Shown here: piece by piece, positions 28,365 through 43,059 of the stretch
Layout of the letters: each line of letters starts with the position of its first letter
Position numbering within the stretch: position 1 is the stretch's first letter
Assembly: GCA_039881145.1 (NCBI GenBank)
Contig: JAYKKI010000134.1
Coordinates: 1,522,001 to 1,586,000, forward strand
Direction: 5' to 3'
DNA from: Druceiella hillmani
Taxonomy: Eukaryota; Arthropoda; Insecta; Lepidoptera; Hepialidae
DNA length: 64,000 bases
Translations under genes and position numbers: made by a program
Notes under the pieces: model-generated
Seen by the model: only the letters and a program-made list of their open reading frames with translations
What the model was told of the DNA's origin: nothing
Database searches by the model: none

Positions 28365-29589
28365 TCGCATAGTTCCATTTAGTTGTGAATAACGGTTTTC
28401 TATGAAATTAACGCCTAATATATTTAAAAAAATAATGAAACTAAATTTGGCGTCTAAAAAGTGAAGCACATTTTTTATTCTTTCTAATTTAATGAAAAAA
28501 TCTGTCTATATTCTATTTTTTGTTCAATTTTTTCATTTTCAGAACCTGAAAAAACAATACACTTCAAAAATATTTTACTTTTTCTTTTTTTAATATACCT
28601 TTACTGTTTTATACGGATGCATTCGTGTATTGCAGACGTAGAAAGAGACGACTTTGTGCACTTAGCTTATCATTCGATGCCACGCTCTAATACTTTAATA
28701 TAGTCTGCGACGTTCTTAAACTTAAGAACACATACGTTCCCAAGGAGATATAATAAAGAAATTAAATTAGATGCGGAGAACAAAACATGTACACGTACAA
28801 GTACACATACGTTATACATCCCGAACATAAATTAATTAACCATTTGTACACAAGTTTTTGACGCAAATATTTTTCACATGAAAAAAATATCTCTGGGAAA
28901 GTTACCAAGAGTTTGAGTTATTTTTATCAATTGTAACATTAATTTATTTAAATATAATATAAGATCGAATAAGAATGAAATATTAGCAAAATTTAAAGTT
29001 TATATTCACACAATAATTTCACACAATAGTTAATATTCACCTCCTAAAACCTACTCGGATAAGTGATCTACCCACGCGTGAAAATCTTGCCGAAAACCAA
29101 TTTAGTAGTTTATCAATTTCAAACAAGTAAACCGATACCCAGATTAAGAGTCATTTTTCTTTATTGGTCGTAAAGGAAAATCAATATGGAGTTACATGTA
29201 AGCGTAGTATTTGGTAAAGTTACAACTTAATTATCACTTTCGAACATTTAAATTGTGTTTTTAGTACTCACAAACTTCTTTCTACTTTAATAAAAATATG
29301 AAATCTCTATAGTAAGTTATTCATTTCAAATTTACGCCTGTACAGCCATAATATAAATATAAATGTACAGCACGGACTGAAAACCCCTTTAATTAAGAAA
29401 TTAAATTTATTCCAGAAATCTTTATTTAAAAAACCGGCCAGAAAGTCGGCGTCAGTCAAGTTGAACTGAATAATATTAAACTTATAAGTTTGAATTTCTC
29501 AAGGACATTATTGAAAACAAAGTTATTGTTGTGGTCGATACCAAAAAAATTCTATGTCTTAAAAACTACACAACATTATTCGAACCAAT

Positions 29590-30000
29590 TTTTGTTGAAC
29601 GTTTATCTTAATTTTTTTCAAAATTTTATCTATTTTAGTTGAAAAGTTAGAGGGTGGAACACACTTTTAAGATTTTATAAGCCCATATCTTAAAAAAACT
29701 ATAGACTTAAATAAAAAGAAATTGGAGCGTCTATATAATTTTTAAGTCTTATCTAACGATACCCCACACACCTATGTATCTCAGTTACATATTCGGAATG
29801 CCACTTATAATATTATTTTTTTCATGATTCCTCTATTTCATGCTATAGGAACCCCTAAGAAACAATATACAATATCATTTCTATAGTGCTTATAGTCTCA
29901 GAGTGAAATGGCTGTAACTTACGAACAGGCAAACAAGCAGAACGAAAATACAAGGGTTCTGTTATTGCTTTTTGGCGACGGAAACTCAAAAAACGATACT
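29590..30000 (+). repeat. Diverged 3' end of a common insect dispersed repeat
   Basis: The stretch contains 'gagcgtctatataattttt', 'tcttatctaacgatacccca' and finally 'aagggttctgttattgc' with 'ggcgacggaaactc'. It recalls a repeat very common in insect genomes that ends in a GGTTCCG...CGGAACC hairpin after a run of GACAGACA. The arms here (GGGTTCTGT and ACGGAAACTC) are eroded. The identification rests on memory of the motif, so the element class is left open. Confidence 0.45.
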
Positions 30001-30009
30001 TTCATTTAT

Positions 30010-31130
30010 TTGTTCTAATTGATTATTTATAAATACAGCTAGAAATAAAATAATTCATTATAAATAATTGGTGACAAATAATATTAAGTTATGACTTACC
30101 CAAGTTAATAGTTTTTAATAAATAAGGGTTATCAGTAAAATAAACTTCTATATACCTACAAACATCGATGTTGAACATAATCCTAGTATATATATTAAAC
30201 TACACTATACTGAACATACTCCCAAAATAAATAAAAAAACTATTCAAACGATAAAAAAACTGCCCAACTTAACAACAAAAAAATCTTGAGAACGAAGTAA
30301 TAAAAAAATATTAAAAGGAAAATATAAAATGTGTATTTATATTTATAACACATATATTTACATAGACAAATATAAACTTACGATATAGGGTATACAATAA
30401 GTTACGATAGAGCGTTACGATATAGGAGAAAACATCAGGAAAAAGGCGATGAGGGTTTGTGAATGGGAGCATATGGCAACCCAAATGACAGCTAAATAAA
30501 ATTTATTCTCATGGAGCCACAAAATAATTTTTAACTATGTTAATTTGAAAAAAGACACGTATTTATGGTAAATAAATATCGATAACACTGAGTGAAACAA
30601 AATTGTAAGACCTAAAATATAAAAATACAACAAAATGCCCGTTAAATTGCGATTTCAGTAAAAAAAATAAATTTTTTTACAGAATAAATATATTTACTTT
30701 GATGCTTAAAATACACTTAGTTTAAAATACTTTTCTGAATAATAAACATGTGTTTTTTTTAAACGTTCATGTTTGTTTTCTGTAATATTCCATAAACTCA
30801 TCAAGCCTAATTTCTCTATTGAAAGGTCTCCCACAAAAAAAATGTGAATAATTTTACATCTGTCATCTCTAAGCGGAGGCTTATAATTTCATTTAGTGAC
30901 TGTTCTTTATAAATGTTAATGATTTTTGTTCGTGCTTGAGTTAAAAACGTATCTATAATTGAAAATAACACCTGTCTTTCTATATTTTATAAACGGGTAT
31001 TTTTTAATTGATTTAACATTAAAAATTCTTCCATAATTCTAAATCTACTCTACATAGAATTCACTAAATATTTAATTTGAGCTATTCTAACTTATCGGCG
31101 TAGACACAAGGCAAATATTTTGTGTAACAT
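30010..31130. other. AT-rich intergenic DNA
   Basis: No gene was recognised. A small repeat of 'ttacgatata' occurs three times near 30379-30423. Confidence 0.55.
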
Positions 31131-31139
31131 CATAGCGAC

Positions 31140-32737
<1,598 letters not shown>

Positions 32738-32739
32738 AA

Positions 32740-34240
32740 CGAAAATTTACACCATAGTCAAGTCAACTTGTATCTTATAACTTCTCGTTGTGTGAAGGTC
32801 TTTACCTGCCACTCATTTATTGCCATGTATATTTCTAGTACATTTCTCTAGGATAACCTCTAATATGACAAGCTGCTGGGGAAATTGTGTTGAAAATGCC
32901 AACCCAAAATATGAATGTTACTATGGTCACATAATTCTTATACCCACATAAACTCTAAAGAATATTTCTTAAATAACGAAATACCCACAAGTATCCAACA
33001 TAAACTTATAAGTCGCTTATATAAGGACATCATACGAGTATATCAATTTCAAATAAATATTTTTACAGTACCAGAGTACTGCAAAAATATTATCAAGAAA
33101 ATTAAAAGTAAATGTTATGAAATATCTAAAACTGAACAACTAAACTAACGATAGGTCTGTAGTTAATTAAATAATTAGGTTAAAGAAATGTTTAAATATG
33201 GCAATAATTTCGGATCAACTATGTAAACACTTAATATGATAAAGTTAAAATATTATTCCGTGAAATATTGTGATGAAATATTATAATAATATTTTAAAAC
33301 GTGTTCATAAATTTAATAGAAGTACGCTGTACAATTAAACTATTATATATCCCTAATAGTGTATTTAACATAGACTTATATTACTTCGTAAGGATAGGCC
33401 CATAATAACTGAAAAATGTTCCACTAGAAACGGTGCTACATGGTGGTATTAGCATCATTTCGTTGCAGTTGACATTTCGATTCTCGTGAGTATGTTTATC
33501 GTGAAAACAATGAAAGATTGTGTTGTAGAAATATATATAAATTACAGTTCGAGAATTTTAAAAAAGGTTCCTTCTTAAAAAAGGAAACCTTCGAAGCAAA
33601 ATTAATTAGTAGGTATGTATCCATCTATCTGTCACTTCAATAACTCAAACATTTCTAAACCAATAAACTTAAAACTGGAAATGTAAATGTAAAATGTTCA
33701 TAGGTTTGAGTCGTTTAGTGATTGAATCTAGATAACGCATATAATTTTTGATAAATCCTATTACATGAAGGACACACATGTTAACACAAGTTGTGATTTT
33801 AAATAGGTTAAAACTGATTGGCATAGCACGGATATAATTAAGCCACCTTAATTTCGAATAATTCCTGACATATCTATGTATTATAATGTCGTTGTGTCTC
33901 CATATTATAATTGTCTTTTGTTATATAAAAATCTTTTTTTTTTCTTACTTTTCATAAATTCCGAGCTGTTTAAGGATTGTCATATCAATATACATACGTA
34001 CAAATTGAAAATGACTTTCTTTTAAATTTAATTAACAAATAATAAAATATGATAACGCCACGATAACATTACATCTACGGTCGCAAACAGTCGGCCATGT
34101 GACTGACAAAGTAGTTTCGTTTATTTGCAAGAGATGGCGCACATGAATTGGTGTTGTCATTTACGATTTGGCTTATGTTCCTTCGGCCGTATCTTGATAT
34201 TTAGATCAATGGTATTTAAATCGTGTAGTACGGGTTCTAC
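32740..34240. other. AT-rich intergenic DNA
   Basis: No gene was recognised. A short hairpin ('aaggttcctt' with 'aaggaaacctt') lies at about 33565-33590. Confidence 0.55.
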
Positions 34241-34241
34241 T

Positions 34242-34322
34242 TATAATATACCTTATATATACTTTAATATTTCTTATGTAATATATCTTATATATATACC
34301 TTAATATTTCTTGTAGGGTATA
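34242..34322. repeat. Two tandem copies of a unit of about 40 bp
   Basis: The segment with 'cttatatatactttaat' and 'atttctta' is repeated as 'cttatatatataccttaat' and 'atttcttg' just upstream of the old mariner fossil. Confidence 0.65.
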
Positions 34323-34339
34323 TGAAGATTGCGGCATTC

Positions 34340-35390
34340 AAACTTTTGTTCAGTTTGCCATGGGTATCGGCGAGTAAATAATAAATTAAAAATGGAAGTA
34401 TTTCGAAGTGAATATAGAGGACTCTTTCTTCATAGATATCGTTTAGGGTGAAAAACGAGGCATCAGCAAAACATCACGCAATATATACACGATGGGTGAA
34501 GGTATGCCCTCTTACGATACAGTCAAGAAGTGGTTCTAAAGATTCAAAGAAGGGAATTTTGACCTTTCCAATAAATCTCATCCAAAGTGACCTCCTACAA
34601 TTGATTTAGAAAAATTTAAAAGCTTTGATGAAACAGATCCCAGATTAAGTTAGCGTTGTTTAACAGAGCTGTTTTCAAGCTCTTATACTGAGCTAAACAC
34701 TTACATGCTCACATGAGCTAAAACCCTTTAAACATCAAAGGAGAGCTAATACGTGCTTGGAGCTACTGAGTTCCCATCGTACCAACTACCAACGAGAGGA
34801 AGTATCTGGTTACAGGAAATGAAAAGTGAGTGGCTTATGTTAATTTTTAGCTTAAACGCAGCTGGAGAGAAAGGTGTACCTAGATCAAAATATAATATTG
34901 GACAAAAGATACTTTTGACTGCATGGTGGGGTATAAATGAAGTTATTCAACTCAACAATAGTCAATAATATGATTACAGGTAAGATTAATTGTGAATGAT
35001 TGCGAAAAGTCACCGATAAATTTGCTTCAAATCCAAGCAAATTTTTTTTACAATGCTTGACCTCACGCAGCAAAAGTAACATGTGAAAAACTACTTTTAC
35101 TTGGCTGGAGTATGCTACTTCACCCATCGTACTCTTTAGATCTTTCGCAATCGAATTACCATCTGTTTCGCTCTCTATCTAATAACTTACGTGATATAAA
35201 ATTTAAAGGCGAAAGTCATATCAAAATCGAACTTCACTGGTTTTTCAGTCAAAGGCCCAAATATATCTACAAGGATGGAACTTTAGCTCTGACTACACGT
35301 TGGCGACGACGACGGCGACGAGTGTTAAATACTCTCGGTGCTTATTTAATTAACGGTTGATTTTATTGACAACATAAAAAAAGTTGAAAA
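34340..35390 (+). mobile_element. Old mariner fossil
   Basis: The span is set by the coding remnant plus short flanks. The right end in reverse reads TTAGGAGTTTTTTTCAACTT (about 35380-35400), reminiscent of mariner ends, but the left counterpart near 34330 is too eroded to confirm. The sequence differs clearly from the 31-32 kb mariner and belongs to another lineage. Confidence 0.6.
34392..35360 (+). pseudogene. mariner transposase of a second lineage, heavily decayed
   Basis: The likely start is the ATG at 34392 (MEVFRSEYRG). The HTH region gives TSRNIYTMGEGMPSYDTVKK, then RFKEGNFDLSNKSH and PPTIDLEKFKS, matching mariner's second HTH and linker. The first catalytic box reads VTGNEK (family VTGDEKW), so Asp is replaced by Asn, with a stop right after. 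ILLTAWWGINEVIQ matches the central strand. The HDNA box is not readable. The C-terminal frame gives LHPSYSLDLSQSNYHLFRSL, where the final catalytic Asp is also Asn (family PSDYHLF). There are numerous stops and the element is inactive. Confidence 0.8.
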
Positions 35391-35399
35391 AAACTCCTA

Positions 35400-38300
35400 A
35401 TATAATATAACAAATGATATATCTGTTCAATATGGAAATAATGTCTTGGTGTTTATTTATTCCTAAGCGACCATATTACAATACAAAAATGACGAACTTG
35501 CCTTTTTTATTGTAAAGTGGTCGCTTTACTCATTTTATATTTATAACAAAGATGTCACCATATTTTCAGGCTGTTACTTTTTTATGTATAGTCTTTAATT
35601 TATTATGATTATTTTATAAACATATATGTAAATATCTAGATCTTTCTGTATTATATTATATAAAGCTTTTAAAAACATTTTGAAGTTTTGGAAATATATC
35701 CTGGCGCCATATAATAAATAAAACATATTTTTTTTTCTCTAGGCACCTTGTCTACGATTATTTAATAATCAACTTTGATACTACTCACACTGCAATAGTA
35801 CTTTTATTTCTCTTTTCCAAATCTGTTTTTTCAAGTTTCATGAGAATAAATTGTAGACTATTTTAACAATGTTATTATTTATTTATGATAAATTTTATCA
35901 ATTAACCCTTTACGTGAATAAACCTTTCAATGATGAAAAAATTATTTATTCATGCAGAAATTATATTCGAAATAATTCATACTTCATAATTAAAAAGTTT
36001 TTTGCCAAGTGAAAAAAAAATTATTTACCGTTTCCGCTCCATCACTATTATTTCATACTCGAATACTTACGTACAAAGAGAAATAGTACGGAAAAATATT
36101 TTATTGGAACATTCATACATAGAAAGATTCCTCTTAAACTATAAATATGATTCTGAGACAATTTTCACTAAATAAAGTAAAAGAAATGAGTGAAAGAGCA
36201 CACGCGAAATGCCATAAAGCGGCGTAATTATTTCTATGCCGTTATTTAGCAATAATACGTAATTAATATACATTATTTCACAATGGACTTCGTTCTTTAA
36301 TTGTTTTTTTTATTTTATTACTTAAATTACACTACGTACTACAATTACATTTTCCTCAGAATTTAAGACGACAAACTAATTTTGGAGAAAGTTTATCATA
36401 TCATTTACATTAGATTTATATTCTATAAAAAAAACTGTTGTATAACATTTGTTAATTGTATATATTAAGCATCAACAAATGTCTTATTTAGATAAGAATT
36501 TATTAATCGAGAGCTTTGGTAACAATTTTGCTGACCCCTCGTAGTGATCTGACTCCAAGGCAGCTGCTTGCAAGCACTACCCCTTATTGTTCTAAACTTA
36601 GGTCCTTCGAGTCACTTTATGTATAACATTCTATCATAACAGCTATTGTCAGCACAAGCATAAAGCCCTTAAAAATATCCCATTCCCTTGCCTAATAACA
36701 TGCTCGTGACAATTTGCATAAACCTTAATTTGTGTACGCAATTTATCAGAATCTCGTCTCGGCAGGCTGGCGTATAAAATTAGTTGAATTAACAATTTTC
36801 GTCGCCGCTCAAGACAACACATAATATTGTTATGTTCGTGCAAGCTCCCGGAAGGAGGTATGGAACTGGGGTAGCGGTGTTCAAGCCGTGGGATTGTTTT
36901 TAATCAAATGTTAATTTCATTCAACCCGATTTGAATATTGAAGGTAACAAATGATAACTTAATTTTTTATTAAACATACTAAAAGTGGTTTCACCATAAT
37001 CATTGTAATAAAATATAAATGTTATTTTGACACGATAATGGCAATTCCTTCTCATGACGCGATACTCTTGAAATTAAATATATGTATTTTATTATACGTC
37101 AAATTAAACATTTAACTAAGGCAAGAAATGAGTAGTTCATTGTGGGAAATTACATTTATTTTGTTACAGATTATTTGAATCATATATTTCATTGCACTCC
37201 AGAAAAATTTTTTCCATAATATTCCTACCACATAATATATTTTTTTTGTAATAAATGCCCTTGTTAACATATATTCCGTGAAATAATTTTATTGCCGAAT
37301 CGTCAGAAAACTAAATTTTCATTCATTATTCCCTTGAATGGAAAAGGGAGACTTAAAATTTACTTGGTTTTCTCTTGTAAATGGTAAATATGTTTCGTGC
37401 AAAAATTTTAACAAATTTGGGTATAATTATTCTCTGGCCTTCAATAAGCTGACTATAAAGCAGTTAATTTATTACCTTATTTTTTAAACAAATTTGATAC
37501 TAAACGTTTGAGTATAGCTGTCATTAAATTGTAGAACCCTAATATAACCTTCACAAATGGGTAGGTCTATAACCAAACAGTTATTAAAACACTTTACTCT
37601 GTATGTAAGAAGGCCCAAATGTCATGTACCTATGACTGGAATGACCCTCAAATATTTATATTTCATTTCGTTCGGTTAACATCAGCTGGTTGAAAATGAA
37701 TATAATATCATAATAGCTACTAAAAATTCAGTCTCATAAGACATGGATCTTAGCGGTATAAGGAGATATTTGGAGCATTTATATTTAAATGTACTCTTTT
37801 AATAGCTCATATAATTATAGTTGTAATATAATATTTAAATAATTAAGTTTTCATAAAATAAATCATTTTATTTATATTATTATTTTGTTAAGGATAGGAT
37901 CTGTGTCGCATTTCCTTCTAATCATCATACAATTTAATATTGTTACTTCATGTAGTATTAACGAACTATATGCTACTCTTGTCACAACGTTTATATTATT
38001 GTGAAATGAATGCACACTTATCCTTTTATCTACATTTTTGGTTTTTTAACCTTTTGATATAATACTAAAATACTAAAAACGGACGTTCTAACTGTATAAA
38101 ACCTCCAAAATTATATTTAAAATAAATAATATCCAGATATATTTTGATTTTACATTCATAAAGATATGTAATATTAATAACAATTAAACAATTACATGTT
38201 ACATAAGAGCAGCAATAAAGTTGATAACCACTGACTTGCGGTCTTCAACGAATCAGCTCATTTGCGTAATAATGGGTGAGTAACAAAAGGAATCGGTTAA

Positions 38301-38670
38301 TTCGTAAATTTAATTATCGCCTTCAACGACTCTTAACGAGGCCGAGGTCAAATGGTGGACGAAATGTTTAAATATATACATACACTCATAATGTTTAGAC
38401 ATAAGGTTGTTGTAAACTGGATCGTTTAAGCTGCTAAAAAAGAAATTATTCTTGTAACAATTTTTAAAAATTATGTCGGAAGTAATATTGTATTCAGTGT
38501 AATAATGCAATTTGATAATTTCAGTAAGCTTATAGCCGAGTTTTATATTTAGACAAATTATGATATTCATCCGATTATTATATTCATACATTATTTAATG
38601 TAGAGAGTATGTCGGTCTTTTACTGACATAATAATAACATTACTCACATTATGCAAATTAATATATACTC
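35400..38670. other. AT-rich intergenic DNA
   Basis: No gene or transposase remnant was recognised. A slightly GC-richer patch at about 36540-36900 has a 64-codon minus frame without recognisable domain. Confidence 0.5.
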
Positions 38671-38832
<162 letters not shown>

Positions 38833-38839
38833 AAATCTA

Positions 38840-41800
38840 CGAAAACTTTATTTAAAAAAATGTATTTAAATGAAGGAAAACAAAAATAATAGTTATGATA
38901 AATACAATATGAAACATGTGTTAAATATAACATAAATGTATAATTTCACATTTGGATGAAGAACCAAAAATCTACTTTACAGAAATTTTCGGATAAATAC
39001 ACAACACAATTTTATATGATGATGTAACATTTCAAAATATCAAAAATTAATGAGCAACACATACAATTTATTCATTAAATCAAATCCAAAAATCACCTAA
39101 AGTGATTATAACCATATTGCATATCTATATACCTGCACTGAAAAGGTATAATAAATTTGTATATAAATCGCCATAAAGTTTGTACAAGAAGAATTCTTAT
39201 TAAAAATAGATACTAAAAATAACATAGATACTAGAATTTATTCAAATCATATTATTCATTATTAATATGATTTTAATAGATTTACTTACAAAGAAATTGT
39301 AGTCAAAATTCTTAAAAACATATAAATAAAAATACTATTTACTATTGATTATGTATTTTACTGTTTATTTGATCGCTAGTCGTTGTCATTTATCTATAAT
39401 GTTATTATTCGTAATATATACTATTACATTTTGAAGGATAATGAAATTTTTTTTGACATACAAATGCGGTAGTTGACTCGTTCTAAATTTTATTATATTT
39501 CGTAGAATATTGTGAAATATAAGTTAATTAAAAACCAGTCTTTAAAAAAATTCAAAAATTGATCGAAAAATAAGCCAGTTGCAGGCTTATAATTTGAAAA
39601 TACGGAAAGAGTTGCGCATATCCCTATCTCTTTTCCTCTCGTAGAATATAATGTGCAGTATTAAAAATGACCTCACAATACAGTATTGCCGTCTTTCTCT
39701 AAAGGTTAAATTTAAACTTTAATAACTCGGTAAATTTTTAAGATTATTAAAAAATTTCTTCACTCTTTATCAGCTTGTGCCTTGAAATTATGATTAATGA
39801 AATAAAAAAAAATTAGTCAAATACCCAATTATATCGGCTAGAGATTCTGCAGTTTATTCTTATTATCTTTCTTCGCATGCTTAAATCAGTGGTGAAAATT
39901 CAAAGAAAATTTATGTCCTCTCAAATATTTTTCCACATATATTTCCACCTTTTTATCCTTATAACCTGGTAATAAGTAATTTTAATATGGAGTGTTACAC
40001 AAATGCTCGAGATTCGAAAAAATGTGAAATGTTGAATAAACTTAGAATTAAAAAATTACCATATTAAGTTTTTTTATCCTCAATTTATCATATGTCAACT
40101 CTTTGCTCGTCCTTAATCTGATTTCCCCTTCAAAATGTGTATATAAGTATTTCTTGTGGCAAACTTATCGAACACTTTCTTTTTTCTTTTCCAGCCATTG
40201 TAGATCGAAATATTAAATATGTAGGTTTGGAAAATATCACGCACTCAAGCTAACGTAATATTCTGAATTGTGAACATATTTTTTTGAGATTACTTCAGTT
40301 ATGTAAGTATAGAGTGAGTTCGTAACTTTCTGGTTTCATAAAAGATAGCAATTAAATCGTAATTCTAATCCGCAATAAGTAAGCAAACAACGTCTATCGT
40401 GTAACATTGGTCAGCTCTTCCTCCACCCAGCTATTTTTGTTTGTATTCCTATTTCAGTTATTTCTATTAATTAGGTCTGATGAAAACATTTAATGTAGTT
40501 TGATTGTTAATCTTTCAGCTGCAACACACGTAAATTGGCTTAGAAATAGCATGACATCAAAATTAATCAGAAATATATTTTACTTTACTCATATCGCACG
40601 TCATATGAAAATCGTCATTTTCCTTATTAAAATTTAAAGGTACTTATTATAGAATAGTTTTTATTTTCATTTTATTTTATTAAAAATTCTACAGTAAGAA
40701 ATGATTTTGAGTTCAAGTTGAAACAAGTTTTCTAATGATAATATGTAGATATAATGATTTTAATCGTAACGATTTTTAGGAGATATTGGTCTCAAATAAA
40801 AATTTGGGAAAAAACATGGATCTCTGCAAATCCCCTCCCAATCAGTCCAAATAATATTGACTAATTTCGTTTATTAATTTAATTTTTAAATTGTCCATCC
40901 AATTAACTAATTAATTTTTTTCCTGTAAACTCTTTAAATTAGTTTTTCATTTCCGTTTAAACGTGCTTTTTAGATCATGACATCAAATCAGTCGATATAT
41001 CTCAGTTTGTTAAAATCCTTTAAATTAAGTTTAAATGGCAATAAACGGTATATGAGAATAGACAATTTTTTTTTTCATAATAGACCGTTAAATAATTAGG
41101 GTCCATAAGGCAAGTTTTTTAAATGCCTTATGGACTCTAATTATTTAATGCGTTGGTAATTTAGTACGTCTCTGAATTATGGTATTCCGCATCCTATGAC
41201 GAAGAATAATCCCTTACATGTTGCATTAAATTTTTATTTGGGCGACTAGCGGTTGGGTAGAATACTGGCAGGTAAATTTCAACATCTCCTTTCCACGGAT
41301 CATGGCGTTTTCATTTCATAAGCAGGACGTATGATGCCAATCATATCCAAGCATCATGGCTATAGATATGTAAGCATGATGCACGAGGAAAATTGGCATC
41401 TTTTAATTGTTGAAGATTTAAGGCAGTTAACAGAAAATGCCGCAGTTCAGTTTGATATAGTGTTTATTTCATGTCATTGTCTGTTCTTTTCAAAAATCAT
41501 CACAAAACCAACGTAAGCCCAATTAAATATACAATTACTTCAATAATTTAAAAAATTAGGACTTTGCTATATTTTTCGAATAAAGAAAAGTAAGGTACGA
41601 TAGGAAATACTAGCAACAGTTAGACGTTCGTGAACCAAAATTTAGGGATAATTAGAAATAATAATACAAGGTATTATAAAAATAAGGAAAGGACGTCTTA
41701 ATAGTGATAGAATGAAACAAGCATATTCAAATAAATTTTAATAAAAAATATGGACATTTATAACTCATTATTACATGTCTTCTGGAAGAGGATTCCGGAA

Positions 41801-41980
41801 TAGAAAGAGAAGTATAATGAAACGAAGATATATTAGGAGATAAGTCCTTTTTAACGTGTATGTTATGATTACACGTAAATTAAAGTTCTAAAGTCCCAAT
41901 TTTTAAATATGAAATTTAGTTTCCCTTAAATGCCAAAATACCAAATGTTTAAAAACGACTAATCAAAAAACTTTAAAATA
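38840..41980. other. AT-rich intergenic DNA with one strong hairpin
   Basis: Apart from the stem-loop listed separately, I see no gene or mobile element. Confidence 0.55.
41088..41148. repeat. Stem-loop, 25 bp arms
   Basis: The arms at 41088-41112 and 41124-41148 are reverse complements with a single mismatch (core 'gtccataaggca' and 'tgccttatggac'). They are separated by an 11-base loop. Confidence 0.85.
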
Positions 41981-41983
41981 TAT

Positions 41984-41986
41984 GTA

Positions 41987-42030
<44 letters not shown>

Positions 42031-42036
42031 TGTATA
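41984..42036. repeat. (TA)n microsatellite
   Basis: About 45 bp of TA dinucleotides. Confidence 0.9.
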
Positions 42037-42039
42037 TAA

Positions 42040-43050
42040 AATTATTTTAAACCTTCCTTAACTATTATAATTGGAACTATCATTAATCAAATCCATGACT
42101 ATTCGTTCAATAAGGAATGAATCATTGACAAAAACTGATATCTTAATATACTTTTAAAAACTGAATTAAAAAAAAGAGTCGATAATGGCTGAAATGTATA
42201 TTTGGCAATTTGACTTACTCAGTATGATCAGCAGGTCTCTATTGACAAAATTTTCAGAACATTTCACGGCGGACCGAATTTTTCATGACTTTAATAAATT
42301 AAAAGTTTGAAATAACAGTACTATTGGAATCTGGATCAGAGATGTATTGAGTATGTTTTCTTTTATATATAATAAGACATTGATATTGAGTTATTAGTTT
42401 ATTTAAATTTCTGCAGGTGGCGTTATGTATATGACTGAATAGGCAAAGAATTTATAGAAGAAGATTTTATGAGAGACGCTATTCCATGTTCTCAATTAAT
42501 ACTGATATTATTGAGTATACGTAGAAGGATATGGTAAAAACAATACAAAATGAAAGTAAAGATAATGGAATGTACATCAAATATTCAACATAAATTTAAA
42601 GTTGATTTAAAACCTTTCTAAAGAAATTATAAGAAATTACTCTTCATATATGGATGAAATAAATGTAATTAGAAAATCAATATAAGACTGTATAAACTAT
42701 ATGTATATTAAATAAGGGGGATATTGAAATGGTAACTATACTTCTTGTTTAGAGAATGAATAAATATGCAAAGAGAAGTATGTATCAAAAAGGAGCTAGA
42801 AAGATGTTTCTTAAAACTCTGCTAGGTAGCAGTAGAAATTGTCGTGATAGTACAGATAGTTAAAAACATTAGCGTTAATTCACATGCGTACATTAAGTCA
42901 CCGTGTACAATGCGCAGATTAAAAAAAATGCTACTCTTCCCTATCCTTTACTCCTAGATATAAGTTTTGCATTGATGAATTTAAACATGGTTCGACCTTA
43001 TTCTTTAGCTCATAGTATATTTTAAAAACAAAACCTAAAGATGGAATAAA
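42040..43050. other. AT-rich intergenic DNA
   Basis: Nothing recognisable. Confidence 0.55.
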
Positions 43051-43059
43051 TAGAAATTG

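Noticed and set aside
36530..36900. GC-richer patch that could be a SINE, tRNA-derived repeat or exon
   Set aside because: I could not find A and B box promoter elements, a cloverleaf, or a second copy in the window.
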